Below, one piece after another: positions 1 through 8,220 of a DNA stretch of 64,000 nucleotides. The notes under the pieces are model-generated. The model was not told the DNA's origin and made no database searches. It worked only from the letters and a program-made list of their open reading frames with translations. Both the position numbers and the translations under genes were made by a program. Source of the DNA: Pseudopedobacter alpinus (GTDB lineage: Bacteria > Bacteroidota > Bacteroidia > Sphingobacteriales > Sphingobacteriaceae); contig NZ_JBHULV010000008.1 of NCBI RefSeq assembly GCF_042684645.1, positions 434,001 to 498,000 of the forward strand. The letters run 5' to 3'. Numbering within the stretch: the first letter of the stretch is position 1; the number at the start of each line of letters is the position of its first letter.

Positions 1-293
1 TTGAATAGTGTTAACAGCACCAAATATTTTTCCGCTTTCGCCAGCTTTAGCACCAATAGAAAGTACAATACCTTCTAATTTAGCTGCAGTAGCATCAGCA
101 TCTTTTTTAATTTTTTCTTGTTTAAACTGAGCTTGTTTAATATTCTCAGCTAAAACTTTTCTTGCCGACTCAGTAGCTAAAATAGCTTGACCCTGAGGGA
201 TTAAATAATTACGGCCAAAACCAGGTTTTACAGAAACGATATCATCTTTCTCTCCTAGGTTTTTCACATCTTGTTTTAATATTACTTGCATGT
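1..293 (-). CDS. rplI: 50S ribosomal protein L9, 3' part cut by window edge
   Basis: The first 97 codons of ribosomal protein L9, read leftward from the ATG at 293; the C-terminal part lies outside the window. The N-terminal rRNA-binding domain shows the family signature GEKDDIVSVKPGFGRNYLIP, followed by the charged connecting helix. It is the last gene of the rpsF-rpsR-rplI cluster, 10 bases after the rpsR stop, an arrangement widely conserved in bacteria. L9 binds 23S rRNA near the L1 stalk of the large subunit. Confidence 0.97.
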
Positions 294-303
294 TTAGCCT
301 CCC

Positions 304-567
304 TTATTTTAAACCATCAGCCACGAATGGCAATATACCTATATGACGAGCTCTTTTTACTGCTTGAGCTACTTTGCGTTGATATTTCAAAGAAGTACCA
401 GTTAATCTACGAGGTAAAATTTTACCTTGATCATTGATAAACTTTAATAAAAAGTTACCGTCTTTGTAGTCAATGTATTTAATTCCGTTCTTTTTGAAAC
501 GGCAATATTTTTTTCTGTTATCCTCCACCTTGGGAGCAGTCACATACTGGATTTTGTCTTGTGCCAT
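304..567 (-). CDS. rpsR: 30S ribosomal protein S18
   Basis: An 87-residue S18, a normal length. The basic core includes KKYCRFKKNGIKYIDYKD near residues 20-36 and the conserved PRRLTGTSLKYQRKVAQAVK stretch at about 52-71, then the ILPF ending typical of the family. S18 forms a heterodimer with S6 on the 30S platform. The start overlaps the rpsF stop by one base (TAATG), so the two are very likely translationally coupled, which suits the 1:1 S6/S18 complex. Confidence 0.97.
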   Translation of the reverse strand: MAQDKIQYVTAPKVEDNRKKYCRFKKNGIKYIDYKDGNFLLKFINDQGKILPRRLTGTSLKYQRKVAQAVKRARHIGILPFVADGLK

Positions 568-929
568 TAGTTTGCTACCTCAGTTTTTTCTTTTTTCTTG
601 TTAAAAGCACCGGTACGTTTTTTATCGTTGTACGCAACAGCATGCTTATTTAAACTAATTGTTAAAAATCTCATTACACGCTCATCACGTTTTAATTCGA
701 TTTCTAATTTGCCGATAACCTCACCTGAACATTTATATTCGGTCAAGTGATAGTATCCAGTTGATTTTTTCTCAATTAGATACGCCAGTTTTTTCAAACC
801 CCAATTGTCTTCCATAACAATTTCGGCTCCGTTATCAGTAAGTATTTTAGAGAATTTTGCAATTACTTCTTTAGCTACTTCTTCTGATAACAATGGGGTA
901 AGAATGATAGTGGTTTCGTATTGATTCAT
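567..929 (-). CDS. rpsF: 30S ribosomal protein S6
   Basis: A 120-residue S6. The start MNQYETTIILTPLL and the segment GLKKLAYLIEKKSTGYYHL are typical of the family's ferredoxin-like fold. The last 20 or so residues are a lysine-rich tail (KKRTGAFNKKKEKTE), as often seen in Bacteroidota S6. It is the first gene of the leftward operon rpsF-rpsR-rplI and has a good Bacteroidota promoter about 45 bases upstream. Its partner is S18, encoded immediately downstream. Confidence 0.97.
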   Translation of the reverse strand: MNQYETTIILTPLLSEEVAKEVIAKFSKILTDNGAEIVMEDNWGLKKLAYLIEKKSTGYYHLTEYKCSGEVIGKLEIELKRDERVMRFLTISLNKHAVAYNDKKRTGAFNKKKEKTEVAN

Positions 930-973
930 TTCTTACAATATTGTTTTTTAATTTCCGCTTTTTTGCGGGACTG

Positions 974-1004
974 CAAAAGTATTAATTATTAATTTGGAAA
1001 ACAA
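974..1004 (-). promoter_or_regulatory. Promoter of rpsF-rpsR-rplI
   Basis: On the minus strand TTG (1004-1002) is followed after 20 bases by TACTTTTG (981-974), a full match to the Bacteroidota consensus TAnnTTTG. Transcription should begin near 967, leaving a leader of about 40 bases. A small hairpin CCGC-T6-GCGG at 955-968 falls at the start of this leader. Seen in sequence; promoter activity is inferred. Confidence 0.75.
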
Positions 1005-1043
1005 TAGTTTATACTTATTAATTGTGGATTTGTTTGTAAAAGC

Positions 1044-1075
1044 AAAAAGCCCAACAAAGTTTGCTGAGCTTTTTT
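1044..1075 (-). terminator. Rho-independent terminator after the bacilliredoxin gene
   Basis: Read leftward, an imperfect stem of about 11 pairs (AGCTCAGCAAA with TTTGTTGGGCT, including G-U pairs) is followed by a T run. It starts 26 bases past the stop of the bacilliredoxin gene. Confidence 0.7.
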
Positions 1076-1100
1076 AATTGTTTATTAATCAGGAATTTAA

Positions 1101-1511
1101 TTAGCAATATTGTTCAAATGCACCCATCAAGTTATCGGCAATCATTTGTGCTGGGCGGCCTTCAATTTGATGACGCTCTATAATGTGTACCAATTTACCA
1201 TCTTTGAACAACGCCATAGATGGAGATGAAGGAGGGTAAGGTAGCATGTGATTTCTTGCAGCATCAACAGCTTCTTTTTCCATACCTGCAAAAACTGTAA
1301 CAATTTTAGTGGGTTTTTTACCTTCTGTAACTGCCAACTTTGCCGCAGGGCGAGCGTTTGCAGCTGCACACCCACATACTGAATTTACAACAACAAAAGT
1401 TGTTCCTTCACTTTCAATCGCTCTTGTTACTTCTTCAGCACTTTTTAATTCTTCAAATCCCACGCCTGTTAAATCTGTACGCATTGGGGCAACTAAATAT
1501 TCTGGATACAT
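1101..1511 (-). CDS. BrxA/BrxB-family bacilliredoxin
   Basis: A 136-residue protein of the YphP/YqiW (BrxA/BrxB) family, close to full family length. It is a cytoplasmic thioredoxin-fold protein which in Bacillus removes bacillithiol from oxidised protein cysteines. The family motif is present as C46-G47-C48 within NSVCGCAAANARPA, and the MALFKDGKLVHIIERHQIEGR segment matches the conserved C-terminal half. The gene is alone, with its own promoter and terminator. Family assignment is firm. Whether this organism uses bacillithiol as the partner thiol cannot be read from the window. Confidence 0.9.
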   Translation of the reverse strand: MYPEYLVAPMRTDLTGVGFEELKSAEEVTRAIESEGTTFVVVNSVCGCAAANARPAAKLAVTEGKKPTKIVTVFAGMEKEAVDAARNHMLPYPPSSPSMALFKDGKLVHIIERHQIEGRPAQMIADNLMGAFEQYC

Positions 1512-1560
1512 TTTCTATATTTTAAATTTTAAAGTACAAAGTTTTAAAACATTGTGCTTA

Positions 1561-1591
1561 CAAAATTACTGTTTTCTGTTTTGATAGACAA
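1561..1591 (-). promoter_or_regulatory. Promoter of the bacilliredoxin gene
   Basis: On the minus strand TTG (1591-1589), a 20-base spacer and TAATTTTG (1568-1561) form a perfect Bacteroidota-type promoter. The start codon lies about 50 bases downstream at 1511. Confidence 0.75.
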
Positions 1592-1661
1592 TATTGGATA
1601 TCAAATAGATGTCATAATCTGTTTTACAATAAACTTGTAAATTGCTAATTAAGAGTTTAAA

Positions 1662-3113
1662 CTATTTGTCAATCACCTTAATCATTGTTCCGCTAGGGAT
1701 ACTTTGCGTTAAAGTCATTCCATTTAAAATGGCAATTTCCTTTTTTCGCTGCTCGTTAGTTTCTTTTCTAATTCTTAAAACCTGCTCTAAATTAGTGATA
1801 CCACTAGTAGTAATAATTTTTATTCTTTCTGGTTTTCTATTTAATTTATCTGCATCGGTTAATCGCTTAAATCCAGACATGGTACTGCTGAAAAGATTAT
1901 TGTATGTTTCAAAGGTATTCAAAGCGGTAATTCCTATAATGTGATAAATTTTATCGCCATCTGCAATAAAATAAGAAAGGGTTCTTAAAGCTGCTGATTG
2001 TTGTTCCTGATTTTCTGCTTGGTCAGCAATTACCCTTATTGCGTTTAGTCCATTTGCTGTTGTTTGTTCGCTTCTAATAACGGTTAAACCGTATTTTTGA
2101 ATTGTAGAACTTGCTGTTTCTTGTAAGTTTGTACCAGGTGCAAGGGTAAGTCTCATTATGGCTTTTCCATTTGGTTCTCCCATTTGGAAAGATTGCGGAC
2201 TGTTATTAGAGTTCCAACCGTTAGGTATAGGAAACTGAAATTTTAATTCGGGATGATAAAAGGTATTGTTTTCTACAAACCCTTGTTTAGGATCTTTACC
2301 ATAAATTAAACCGTCTATCATTTTTAAATAACTGTTTCTGTTTACAATTGGGTTTGTTAAATTTTCTTTTCGCTGATATTCTGTTGCTAATTTTTCAACA
2401 GTGGTCATTCTTTCACCAGGATTTGGGTGTGTAGATAAAAAATTAGGTAAGCCATTCTCATTTCCAGCTGATAGATTTTGTAGCGTTCCAAAAAAACCAG
2501 CCATTTCGCGAGCGTCATATCTAATTTTGCTGGAATATTTCACACCTAACTCATCGGCTTGACGTTCATCATCTCTTCCAAATTTCAAGAATAGAACACC
2601 TAATCCTTCTGATAGTTGTTGGCCGTACTGGGCAACAGTTGGAGATAAAACCATACCCGCTAACAATCCAATTTGCCCTAAAGTTGATTTTGCCTGTTGG
2701 CTAACAGAATGTTTTGCGGTAACATGACCAATTTCGTGACCCAACACTCCTGCAAATTCTGCTTCATTATTAAAATGAGCCATTATCCCTCTTGTAAAAT
2801 AAACATATCCACCGGGTACAGCAAAGGCATTTACTACGTCAGAATCAACAATTCTAAAATTATAGGCTAAATTTGGGCGGTCAGATATTGCGCCCATTTG
2901 CTTTCCTTTGGCGTTTATAAAATCTTGAAGTATTTTATTTTCATATAGCCCGTATTCTGCAATTATTTGTGGGTCAGCATCCTTGCCCATTTGTATTTCT
3001 TGGGCTTCGCTCATAAAAGATAATTCTCTTTTACCAGTAACTGGATTTACAGCACAACTGTGTAGTAAACCAAAAGTTAATAAAATGCAAATGGGTGTAA
3101 TTAATTTTTTCAT
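1662..3113 (-). CDS. M48-family zinc metalloprotease, lipoprotein
   Basis: A 483-residue secreted peptidase, counted from the ATG at 3113. An earlier in-frame start at 3164 would place 17 residues before the signal peptide, so it is rejected. Residues 1-20 form a lipoprotein signal with lipobox LLHSC (Cys20). The zinc motif HEIGH is at about 126-130, inside GVLGHEIGHVTAKHS, and the third-ligand region DDERQADELGVKYS follows. This matches BepA/LoiP-like periplasmic M48 proteases that take part in outer-membrane protein quality control. The C-terminal half resembles the uncharacterised tail found in many Bacteroidota homologues. A TATCTTTG box at 3169-3162 on the minus strand may be its promoter, but no clear TTG element accompanies it. 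Confidence 0.9.
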   Translation of the reverse strand: MKKLITPICILLTFGLLHSCAVNPVTGKRELSFMSEAQEIQMGKDADPQIIAEYGLYENKILQDFINAKGKQMGAISDRPNLAYNFRIVDSDVVNAFAVPGGYVYFTRGIMAHFNNEAEFAGVLGHEIGHVTAKHSVSQQAKSTLGQIGLLAGMVLSPTVAQYGQQLSEGLGVLFLKFGRDDERQADELGVKYSSKIRYDAREMAGFFGTLQNLSAGNENGLPNFLSTHPNPGERMTTVEKLATEYQRKENLTNPIVNRNSYLKMIDGLIYGKDPKQGFVENNTFYHPELKFQFPIPNGWNSNNSPQSFQMGEPNGKAIMRLTLAPGTNLQETASSTIQKYGLTVIRSEQTTANGLNAIRVIADQAENQEQQSAALRTLSYFIADGDKIYHIIGITALNTFETYNNLFSSTMSGFKRLTDADKLNRKPERIKIITTSGITNLEQVLRIRKETNEQRKKEIAILNGMTLTQSIPSGTMIKVIDK

Positions 3114-3286
3114 GATAATTTTTTTAGTCGTTACCAATAAGACAAAACTGATACCGTTTTTCAAAGATATATGAAAATGACATCTATAGGTGATTGAAGT
3201 AGTATTTTTTTTTGAAATGGAACAAATACTCTGAAGAATTTTAAATTTTAGGACATTAATTTTAACAATTGCATTACCTCAACCGT

Positions 3287-3317
3287 TTGAATTTCATATA
3301 GCTAATACTTACCTTTG
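3287..3317 (+). promoter_or_regulatory. Promoter of ahcY
   Basis: TTG at 3287-3289, 20 bases, then TACCTTTG at 3310-3317: a full match to the Bacteroidota consensus. The ahcY start codon is 22 bases downstream, so the leader is short. Confidence 0.8.
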
Positions 3318-3339
3318 CAGCTCACATAAATAATTAACT

Positions 3340-4656
3340 ATGTCATCAGTAGAGACAACTTACGTACCTTTTAAAGTAAAGGACATTTCCCTAGCAGATT
3401 GGGGAAGAAAAGAAATTGGATTAGCAGAAGCAGAAATGCCGGGCTTAATGGCACTTAGAGAAGAGTTTGGCGCAAGTCAGCCGCTTAAAGGTGCTAGAAT
3501 TGCAGGTTGCTTACACATGACAATCCAAACCGCGGTTTTAATTGAAACTTTAGTAGCATTAGGTGCTGATGTTACTTGGTCTTCATGTAACATTTTCTCA
3601 ACACAAGATCACGCAGCAGCAGCTATTGCAGCAGCTGGTATTCCTGTTTATGCTTGGAAAGGCTTAAACGAAGAAGAATTTGATTGGTGTATTGAGCAAA
3701 CTTTATTTTTTGGTGAAAACCGTGAGCCATTAAATATGATTTTAGATGATGGTGGCGATTTAACCAATATGGTATTGGATAGATACCCAGAGTTAGCCGC
3801 TGGAATTAAAGGAATTTCTGAAGAAACTACTACAGGTGTTTTACGTTTACACGATCGTGTGAAAAAAGGAACGTTACCAATGCCTGCAATCAATATTAAC
3901 GATTCTGTAACTAAATCTAAATTTGACAACAAATACGGATGTAGAGAGTCTTTAGTGGATGCTATACGTAGAGCAACTGATGTAATGATGGCGGGTAAAG
4001 TAGGTGTTGTTTGTGGTTATGGAGATGTTGGTAAAGGTTCTGCAGAATCTTTATCTAAAGCAGGTGTACGTGTTATTGTAACAGAAATTGACCCAATTTG
4101 TGCTTTACAAGCTGCAATGGAAGGTTATGAAGTTAAAAAATTAGCTACTGCAATTAAAGAAGCTGACATTGTTGTTACTGCAACAGGTAATAAAGACATT
4201 GTTAGAGGCGAACATTTTGAAGCTTTAAAAGACAAAGCCATTGTTTGTAACATTGGCCACTTTGATAACGAAATTGATATGGCTTGGTTAAATAAAAACC
4301 ATGGTGCATCTAAAGTAGAAATTAAACCACAAGTAGATAAATACACTATTAACGGTAAAGATGTTATCGTTTTAGCAGAAGGTCGCTTAGTAAATTTAGG
4401 TTGTGCAACTGGTCACCCATCGTTTGTAATGTCTAACTCTTTTACTAATCAAACTTTAGCTCAACTAGAACTTTGGACTAATGCTGCTGCTTACGAAAAT
4501 AAGGTTTATGTATTACCTAAAACTTTAGATGAGAAAGTTGCTCGTTTACACCTAGCTAAAATTGGTGTTGAATTAGAAGAATTAAGAACAGACCAAGCAG
4601 AATACATTGGTGTAACTGTTGAAGGTCCTTTTAAGTCTGACTCTTACCGTTACTAG
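3340..4656 (+). CDS. ahcY: S-adenosylhomocysteine hydrolase
   Basis: A 438-residue adenosylhomocysteinase that reversibly splits S-adenosylhomocysteine into adenosine and homocysteine and so relieves product inhibition of methyltransferases. Visible signatures: GCLHMTIQTAVLIETL near the N-terminus, SSCNIFSTQDHAAAA, the NAD-binding GYGDVGKGSAESL, and the C-terminal end SDSYRY, the normal family terminus. The gene is monocistronic, with its own promoter and a strong terminator. Confidence 0.98.
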   Translation: MSSVETTYVPFKVKDISLADWGRKEIGLAEAEMPGLMALREEFGASQPLKGARIAGCLHMTIQTAVLIETLVALGADVTWSSCNIFSTQDHAAAAIAAAGIPVYAWKGLNEEEFDWCIEQTLFFGENREPLNMILDDGGDLTNMVLDRYPELAAGIKGISEETTTGVLRLHDRVKKGTLPMPAININDSVTKSKFDNKYGCRESLVDAIRRATDVMMAGKVGVVCGYGDVGKGSAESLSKAGVRVIVTEIDPICALQAAMEGYEVKKLATAIKEADIVVTATGNKDIVRGEHFEALKDKAIVCNIGHFDNEIDMAWLNKNHGASKVEIKPQVDKYTINGKDVIVLAEGRLVNLGCATGHPSFVMSNSFTNQTLAQLELWTNAAAYENKVYVLPKTLDEKVARLHLAKIGVELEELRTDQAEYIGVTVEGPFKSDSYRY

Positions 4657-4683
4657 GTAGTAAGATTATAGTATCAAGTATCA

Positions 4684-4716
4684 AGACCGCTCTGAAATTC
4701 AGGGCGGTCTTTTTTA
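4684..4716 (+). terminator. ahcY terminator
   Basis: A 13-pair stem (AGACCGCTCTGAA with TTCAGGGCGGTCT, one G-U pair) and a two-base loop end, followed by T6. It lies 28 bases after the ahcY stop. Confidence 0.92.
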
Positions 4717-4755
4717 TGTTTTAGTAAATGGAAATGAGTTTAGAACTTTTTATAA

Positions 4756-4795
4756 AAAGCAAAAGCCCCAATCTTAAAATCGGGGCTTTTGCTTT
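4756..4795 (-). terminator. lpdA terminator (possibly bidirectional)
   Basis: Stem AAAGCAAAAGCCCC with GGGGCTTTTGCTTT around a small loop, with a T-rich run on both sides. On the minus strand the inner pair is an allowed G-U, and on the plus strand it is A-C, so it suits leftward transcripts from lpdA best. Confidence 0.8.
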
Positions 4796-4870
4796 AAAAT
4801 TCAAGTAATGCATTTAAACTTTTTTACAAGATGCTTTTTGCTTTCAGCATAAAGCTTTTAGCTGAAAAAA

Positions 4871-6274
4871 TTAAATATGTATTGCTCTATTTCCAGTTGC
4901 GGCTAAAGCGGCTTCTTTAAACGCTTCGGTAAAAGTTGGGTGTGCATGGCTTATTCTACCAATATCTTCTGCACTTGCTCTAAACTCCATGGCTACAACT
5001 GCTTCTGCAATCATATCTGCAGTACGCGGACCAATCATATGAACACCTAAAATCTCGTCAGTAGTAGCATCAGCTAAAACTTTCACTAAACCGTCAGTAT
5101 CCATACTTGCTCTAGCTCTTCCGCTTGCTTTAAATGGGAAAGAACCTGTTTTGTATTTCGTTCCTTTTTCTTTCAATTGCTCTTCGGTATAGCCTACAGA
5201 AGCAACTTCTGGCCAAGTGTAAACCACACCCGGAATTAAATTGTAATTGATATGTGGTTTTTGTCCCGCAATAATTTCAGCTACAAAAGTTCCTTCCTCT
5301 TCGGCTTTATGAGCAAGCATTGCACCTTTAATCACATCACCAATAGCATAAATTCCTTTAACAGAAGTTTCTAAATGCTCATTAACGGTAATTTTTTTAC
5401 CACGTTCTTCAACAGTAATACCAAGGTTTTCTAAACCTAAACCATCTGTATAAGCGGTACGGCCAACAGCGACTAAGCAATAATCACCTTCTAAAACTAC
5501 TTTTTCTCCTTTTGGAGAATCCGCAGTTACGGTTACTGTTTTACCTTTAACCGTTGCACCAGTTACTTTGTGGCTCAACAAAAATTTCATACCCAATTTT
5601 GATAAAGACTTTTGCAATTCTTTACCTAAAGTTTTATCCATAGTTGGGATAATGGCATCCATAAACTCAACCACAGTAACTTCCGCTCCTAAACGAGCAT
5701 AAACCGAACCTAACTCTAAACCAATAACTCCACCTCCAATTAATACCATGTGCGTTGGCACTTCGGTTAAATTTAAAGCCTCAGTAGAAGTGATAATTCT
5801 TTTACCATCAGTTTTCAAAAAAGGCAATTCAGTAGGTTTACTACCAGTAGCAATAATCACATTTTTACCAGTAATTTCCTGCTCACCACCTTTTGTTAAG
5901 GCTATTTTAACAGTGTTTTTATCCTTAAAAGAACCTAATCCTTCAAAAGTATCTACTTTGTTTTTCTTCATCAAAAAAGTAATACCGCCAGTAGTTTGTT
6001 CAACCACTTCGTTCTTTCTTTTTATCATTTGTTTGATGTTCACTTTTACATCTTTCACATCAATACCATGCTCAGCAAAAGTATGCGTGGCATTATGGTA
6101 ATGTTCTGAAGAGTCTAAAAGTGCTTTTGATGGGATACAACCCACATTTAAACAAGTACCACCAAAAGTGGGATATTTTTCAACCATTGCGGTTTTTAAA
6201 CCTAATTGTGCACAGCGAATTGCTGCAACATATCCGCCCGGACCTGAACCTATAACGATAACGTCGTATTGCAT
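4871..6274 (-). CDS. lpdA: Dihydrolipoyl dehydrogenase (E3)
   Basis: A 467-residue FAD-dependent disulfide oxidoreductase, the E3 subunit of 2-oxoacid dehydrogenase complexes. FAD-binding GSGPGG is at residues 9-14, the redox disulfide is C41-x4-C46 in GGTCLNVGCIPSK, the NAD-binding GGGVIGLELGSVYARLG lies in the middle, and the catalytic HPTFTEAF is at the C-terminus. The closest relatives by these features are true lipoamide dehydrogenases rather than mercuric or glutathione reductases. No E1 or E2 gene is adjacent, so it probably serves several complexes. Confidence 0.97.
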   Translation of the reverse strand: MQYDVIVIGSGPGGYVAAIRCAQLGLKTAMVEKYPTFGGTCLNVGCIPSKALLDSSEHYHNATHTFAEHGIDVKDVKVNIKQMIKRKNEVVEQTTGGITFLMKKNKVDTFEGLGSFKDKNTVKIALTKGGEQEITGKNVIIATGSKPTELPFLKTDGKRIITSTEALNLTEVPTHMVLIGGGVIGLELGSVYARLGAEVTVVEFMDAIIPTMDKTLGKELQKSLSKLGMKFLLSHKVTGATVKGKTVTVTADSPKGEKVVLEGDYCLVAVGRTAYTDGLGLENLGITVEERGKKITVNEHLETSVKGIYAIGDVIKGAMLAHKAEEEGTFVAEIIAGQKPHINYNLIPGVVYTWPEVASVGYTEEQLKEKGTKYKTGSFPFKASGRARASMDTDGLVKVLADATTDEILGVHMIGPRTADMIAEAVVAMEFRASAEDIGRISHAHPTFTEAFKEAALAATGNRAIHI

Positions 6275-6400
6275 TTTGATTTATTTTTTTGTTTGCGCTA
6301 AATTAAGAAACTATCTAAGCAATAAAACGTTCTTTTCAATTTAATTACATATTTATTATTATGATGAGCAACAAAGGTTCGCTTTTTATAGGTTAGGACA

Positions 6401-6480
6401 GTCCCGCTTTACGTTACAATCTTTTTGCATATTTGCATAATGGAATAGTAGCAAAAAGGATTTACACTGCAATCGGGGCT
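6401..6480. repeat. Dispersed palindromic repeat, copy 1
   Basis: Two arms, CCCGCTTTACGTTACAATC and GATTTACACTGCAATCGGGG, face each other across TTTTTGC/GCAAAAA and a 20-base loop. A second member with the same arm plan lies at 26601-26712. It occupies most of the gap between lpdA and the toxin-antitoxin pair. No coding sequence is visible. Confidence 0.65.
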
Positions 6481-6559
6481 ATTTAAAAGTGAGGGTTGGC
6501 TATAAAACTAACTGATTAAAGGATTATATTTTCGGATAAATAAAAGCTTATATTTGATT

Positions 6560-6895
6560 ATGGATTTGAAAAGCATCATCAGCCAACATCATCAAGCGTT
6601 TATCAATCTGTGTCAAAAATATCAGGTCGAGAAAATATATGCCTTTGGTTCGTCTATTACTTCCAATTTTAATCCTGAGACAAGCGATATAGATATTATT
6701 GTTAAAATCGATATCCAAAATCCAGCTGATAGGGGCGATGCACTTCTTTCTTTTTGGAATAAATTAGAGGAATTGTTTAAAAGAAAAGTTGATTTATTAA
6801 CAGATGACGCTATAAAAAACCCCTACCTCAAAAAGAATATCGACCAAACAAAAAAGCTAATTTATGACCGAAGAGGAGAAAAAGTTTTTAACTGA
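6560..6895 (+). CDS. MntA-type nucleotidyltransferase antitoxin
   Basis: A 111-residue minimal nucleotidyltransferase. The GSS motif is at 30-32 and the metal-binding pair is D43-x-D45 (SDIDIIV). MntA antitoxins block their HepT partner by transferring AMP to a tyrosine of the toxin. A TTG codon two positions upstream (6554) is an alternative start, but ATG at 6560 is preferred. The gene overlaps the downstream HepT gene by 32 bases, the usual arrangement for this pair. Function is by family and context. Confidence 0.88.
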   Translation: MDLKSIISQHHQAFINLCQKYQVEKIYAFGSSITSNFNPETSDIDIIVKIDIQNPADRGDALLSFWNKLEELFKRKVDLLTDDAIKNPYLKKNIDQTKKLIYDRRGEKVFN

Positions 6896-7196
6896 TATTT
6901 GCTTTTCAATAGAATTAATAGAAGATTTTACAAAGGATATTGTTTCTTTTGATAATTATATCAACGATTATAAAACCAAAAGTGCCGTAGAAAGGCATTT
7001 AGCAATTGTTGGAGAAGCACTAAATAAGTTTTTGAAAATTTCCGCTCATACGCAAATTGAAAACACATCGGAAATTATAAGTTTAAGAAATAGAATAATT
7101 CATTCTTATGATAATATTGATGATGCCATAATTTGGGCAGTTTTAACTAGACATTTGCTGCCGTTGAAAAAACAAATTGTGTTATTGTTGGAATAA
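6864..7196 (+). CDS. HepT-like RNase toxin (DUF86)
   Basis: A 110-residue helical protein of the HepT/DUF86 family. The HEPN active-site motif R-x4-H-x-Y is intact as R75-NRII-H80-S-Y82. In this family the tyrosine is the residue modified by the MntA antitoxin, and the Arg/His pair is needed for RNA cleavage. It is encoded directly after, and overlapping, the nucleotidyltransferase gene, so the pair is a complete toxin-antitoxin module with no sign of decay. Confidence 0.88.
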   Translation: MTEEEKKFLTDICFSIELIEDFTKDIVSFDNYINDYKTKSAVERHLAIVGEALNKFLKISAHTQIENTSEIISLRNRIIHSYDNIDDAIIWAVLTRHLLPLKKQIVLLLE

Positions 7197-7222
7197 AACA
7201 AAAGCTTAATCCTAAATTCCCT

Positions 7223-7579
7223 ATGAAAAAAAGTCACTATGCCGTTTTAATGGGTTCCGTTTATGTATTAGCCGGCACCTACCATTTTATTAATCCCAGT
7301 TTTTATTTGCAAATAATGCCCAAATATTTACCAAATCATTTAGAATTGGTTTACCTAAGTGGCTTGGCAGAAATTATTGCAGGGGGTTTATTAATCCCAA
7401 AAAAGACTAGAAAACTTGGAGCTTGGGGTATAATTGTACTCTTAATTGCGGTTTTTCCTGCAAATATTCAAATGGCTATAAATGAATATGCAGAAGGAGG
7501 ATTTATGTTTTATATTTCTTTAATAAGATTGCCTTTTCAGTTTTTACTGATGTATTGGGCGTATATTTTACAGGATTAA
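7223..7579 (+). CDS. DoxX-like small membrane protein
   Basis: A 118-residue protein with about four transmembrane segments (near 8-25, 42-60, 68-85 and 95-115). The pattern GxxHFxxPxxYxxIxPxxLP, seen here as GTYHFINPSFYLQIMPKYLP, and the following GLAEIIAGG are typical of the DoxX/DoxD-like superfamily. It starts 26 bases after the HepT gene and may be cotranscribed with it, although a functional link is unlikely. Substrate or partner is unknown. Confidence 0.75.
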   Translation: MKKSHYAVLMGSVYVLAGTYHFINPSFYLQIMPKYLPNHLELVYLSGLAEIIAGGLLIPKKTRKLGAWGIIVLLIAVFPANIQMAINEYAEGGFMFYISLIRLPFQFLLMYWAYILQD

Positions 7580-7593
7580 TATTAGGCATTAGT

Positions 7594-7632
7594 TTCGGTC
7601 TGTGAAGACACAGCCCTAGGAATTAGACCGAA
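7594..7632. repeat. Dispersed repeat with GTGAGGACACAG-type core
   Basis: TTCGGTCT and AGACCGAA form 8-base inverted ends around TGTGAAGACACAG. A related fragment (CGGTTTGTGAGGACACAGAC) occurs at 24658-24677. There is no T run, so a terminator role is doubtful. Confidence 0.5.
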
Positions 7633-7643
7633 GAATATCAAAC

Positions 7644-8219
7644 CTATAAAGCTGCCTTTACCAAATAGGGTAAAATTTCTTTTTGGAAAGAGATAAAATT
7701 CTTACGAACATCGGCATCACTTACAGAGGTGAAAGCAAAAGAGAAAATGATGCTTTTACTGGCTTTAATCAAAAAACGTAACCTTTCTGGGTAAGTTGGG
7801 TCGTTATTTAATTCTTCAATGCTTAAAAACTCGGCGTAAAGCAAACGCTCTAATTCATCTGATAAGTTTTTTAAAAATTCTTGTGCATTGGTTGATTCTC
7901 TAATAAAATCCCAACCAATAAACTCGTTACAAACAGTATAAGAAAGCTTACTTACTTTCAAAATTAAAATGGTAAGGTGTTCTTCTTTATTAATGCTTTT
8001 GCTGTCTTTATGTACCAACTCATTAATGCTTACCCTTAAGTAATCCATTAAAATGGCATGTAAAACAAGCTCTTTACTTTCAAAATATTTGTAAATAGTA
8101 GCTTTAGCTATTTTAGCTTTTTTAGCAATTTCGTTTACGCTGGTTTTGTGATAGCCATATTTACGGAAAAGATCTTGTGCTGCCTTTTTTATACTTTCTT
8201 TTATCTTATCTATTTCCAT
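7644..8219 (-). CDS. TetR-family transcriptional regulator
   Basis: A 191-residue regulator. The N-terminal helix-turn-helix is clear at about residues 23-53 (YHKTSVNEIAKKAKIAKATI then YKYFESKELVL), and the ligand-binding C-terminal domain is divergent, as is usual. It follows the Rieske-fold lipoprotein gene by a single base and pheS beyond that, so it is probably cotranscribed with them. Target and ligand are unknown. Confidence 0.9.
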   Translation of the reverse strand: MEIDKIKESIKKAAQDLFRKYGYHKTSVNEIAKKAKIAKATIYKYFESKELVLHAILMDYLRVSINELVHKDSKSINKEEHLTILILKVSKLSYTVCNEFIGWDFIRESTNAQEFLKNLSDELERLLYAEFLSIEELNNDPTYPERLRFLIKASKSIIFSFAFTSVSDADVRKNFISFQKEILPYLVKAAL

Positions 8220-8220
8220 A

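Noticed and set aside
1309..1584. 91-codon plus-strand ORF opposite the bacilliredoxin gene
   Set aside because: It lies antisense within a real gene and shows no domain; a shadow frame.
6554..6559. TTG start for the MntA-type antitoxin
   Set aside because: ATG at 6560 is two codons downstream and gives the usual family start.
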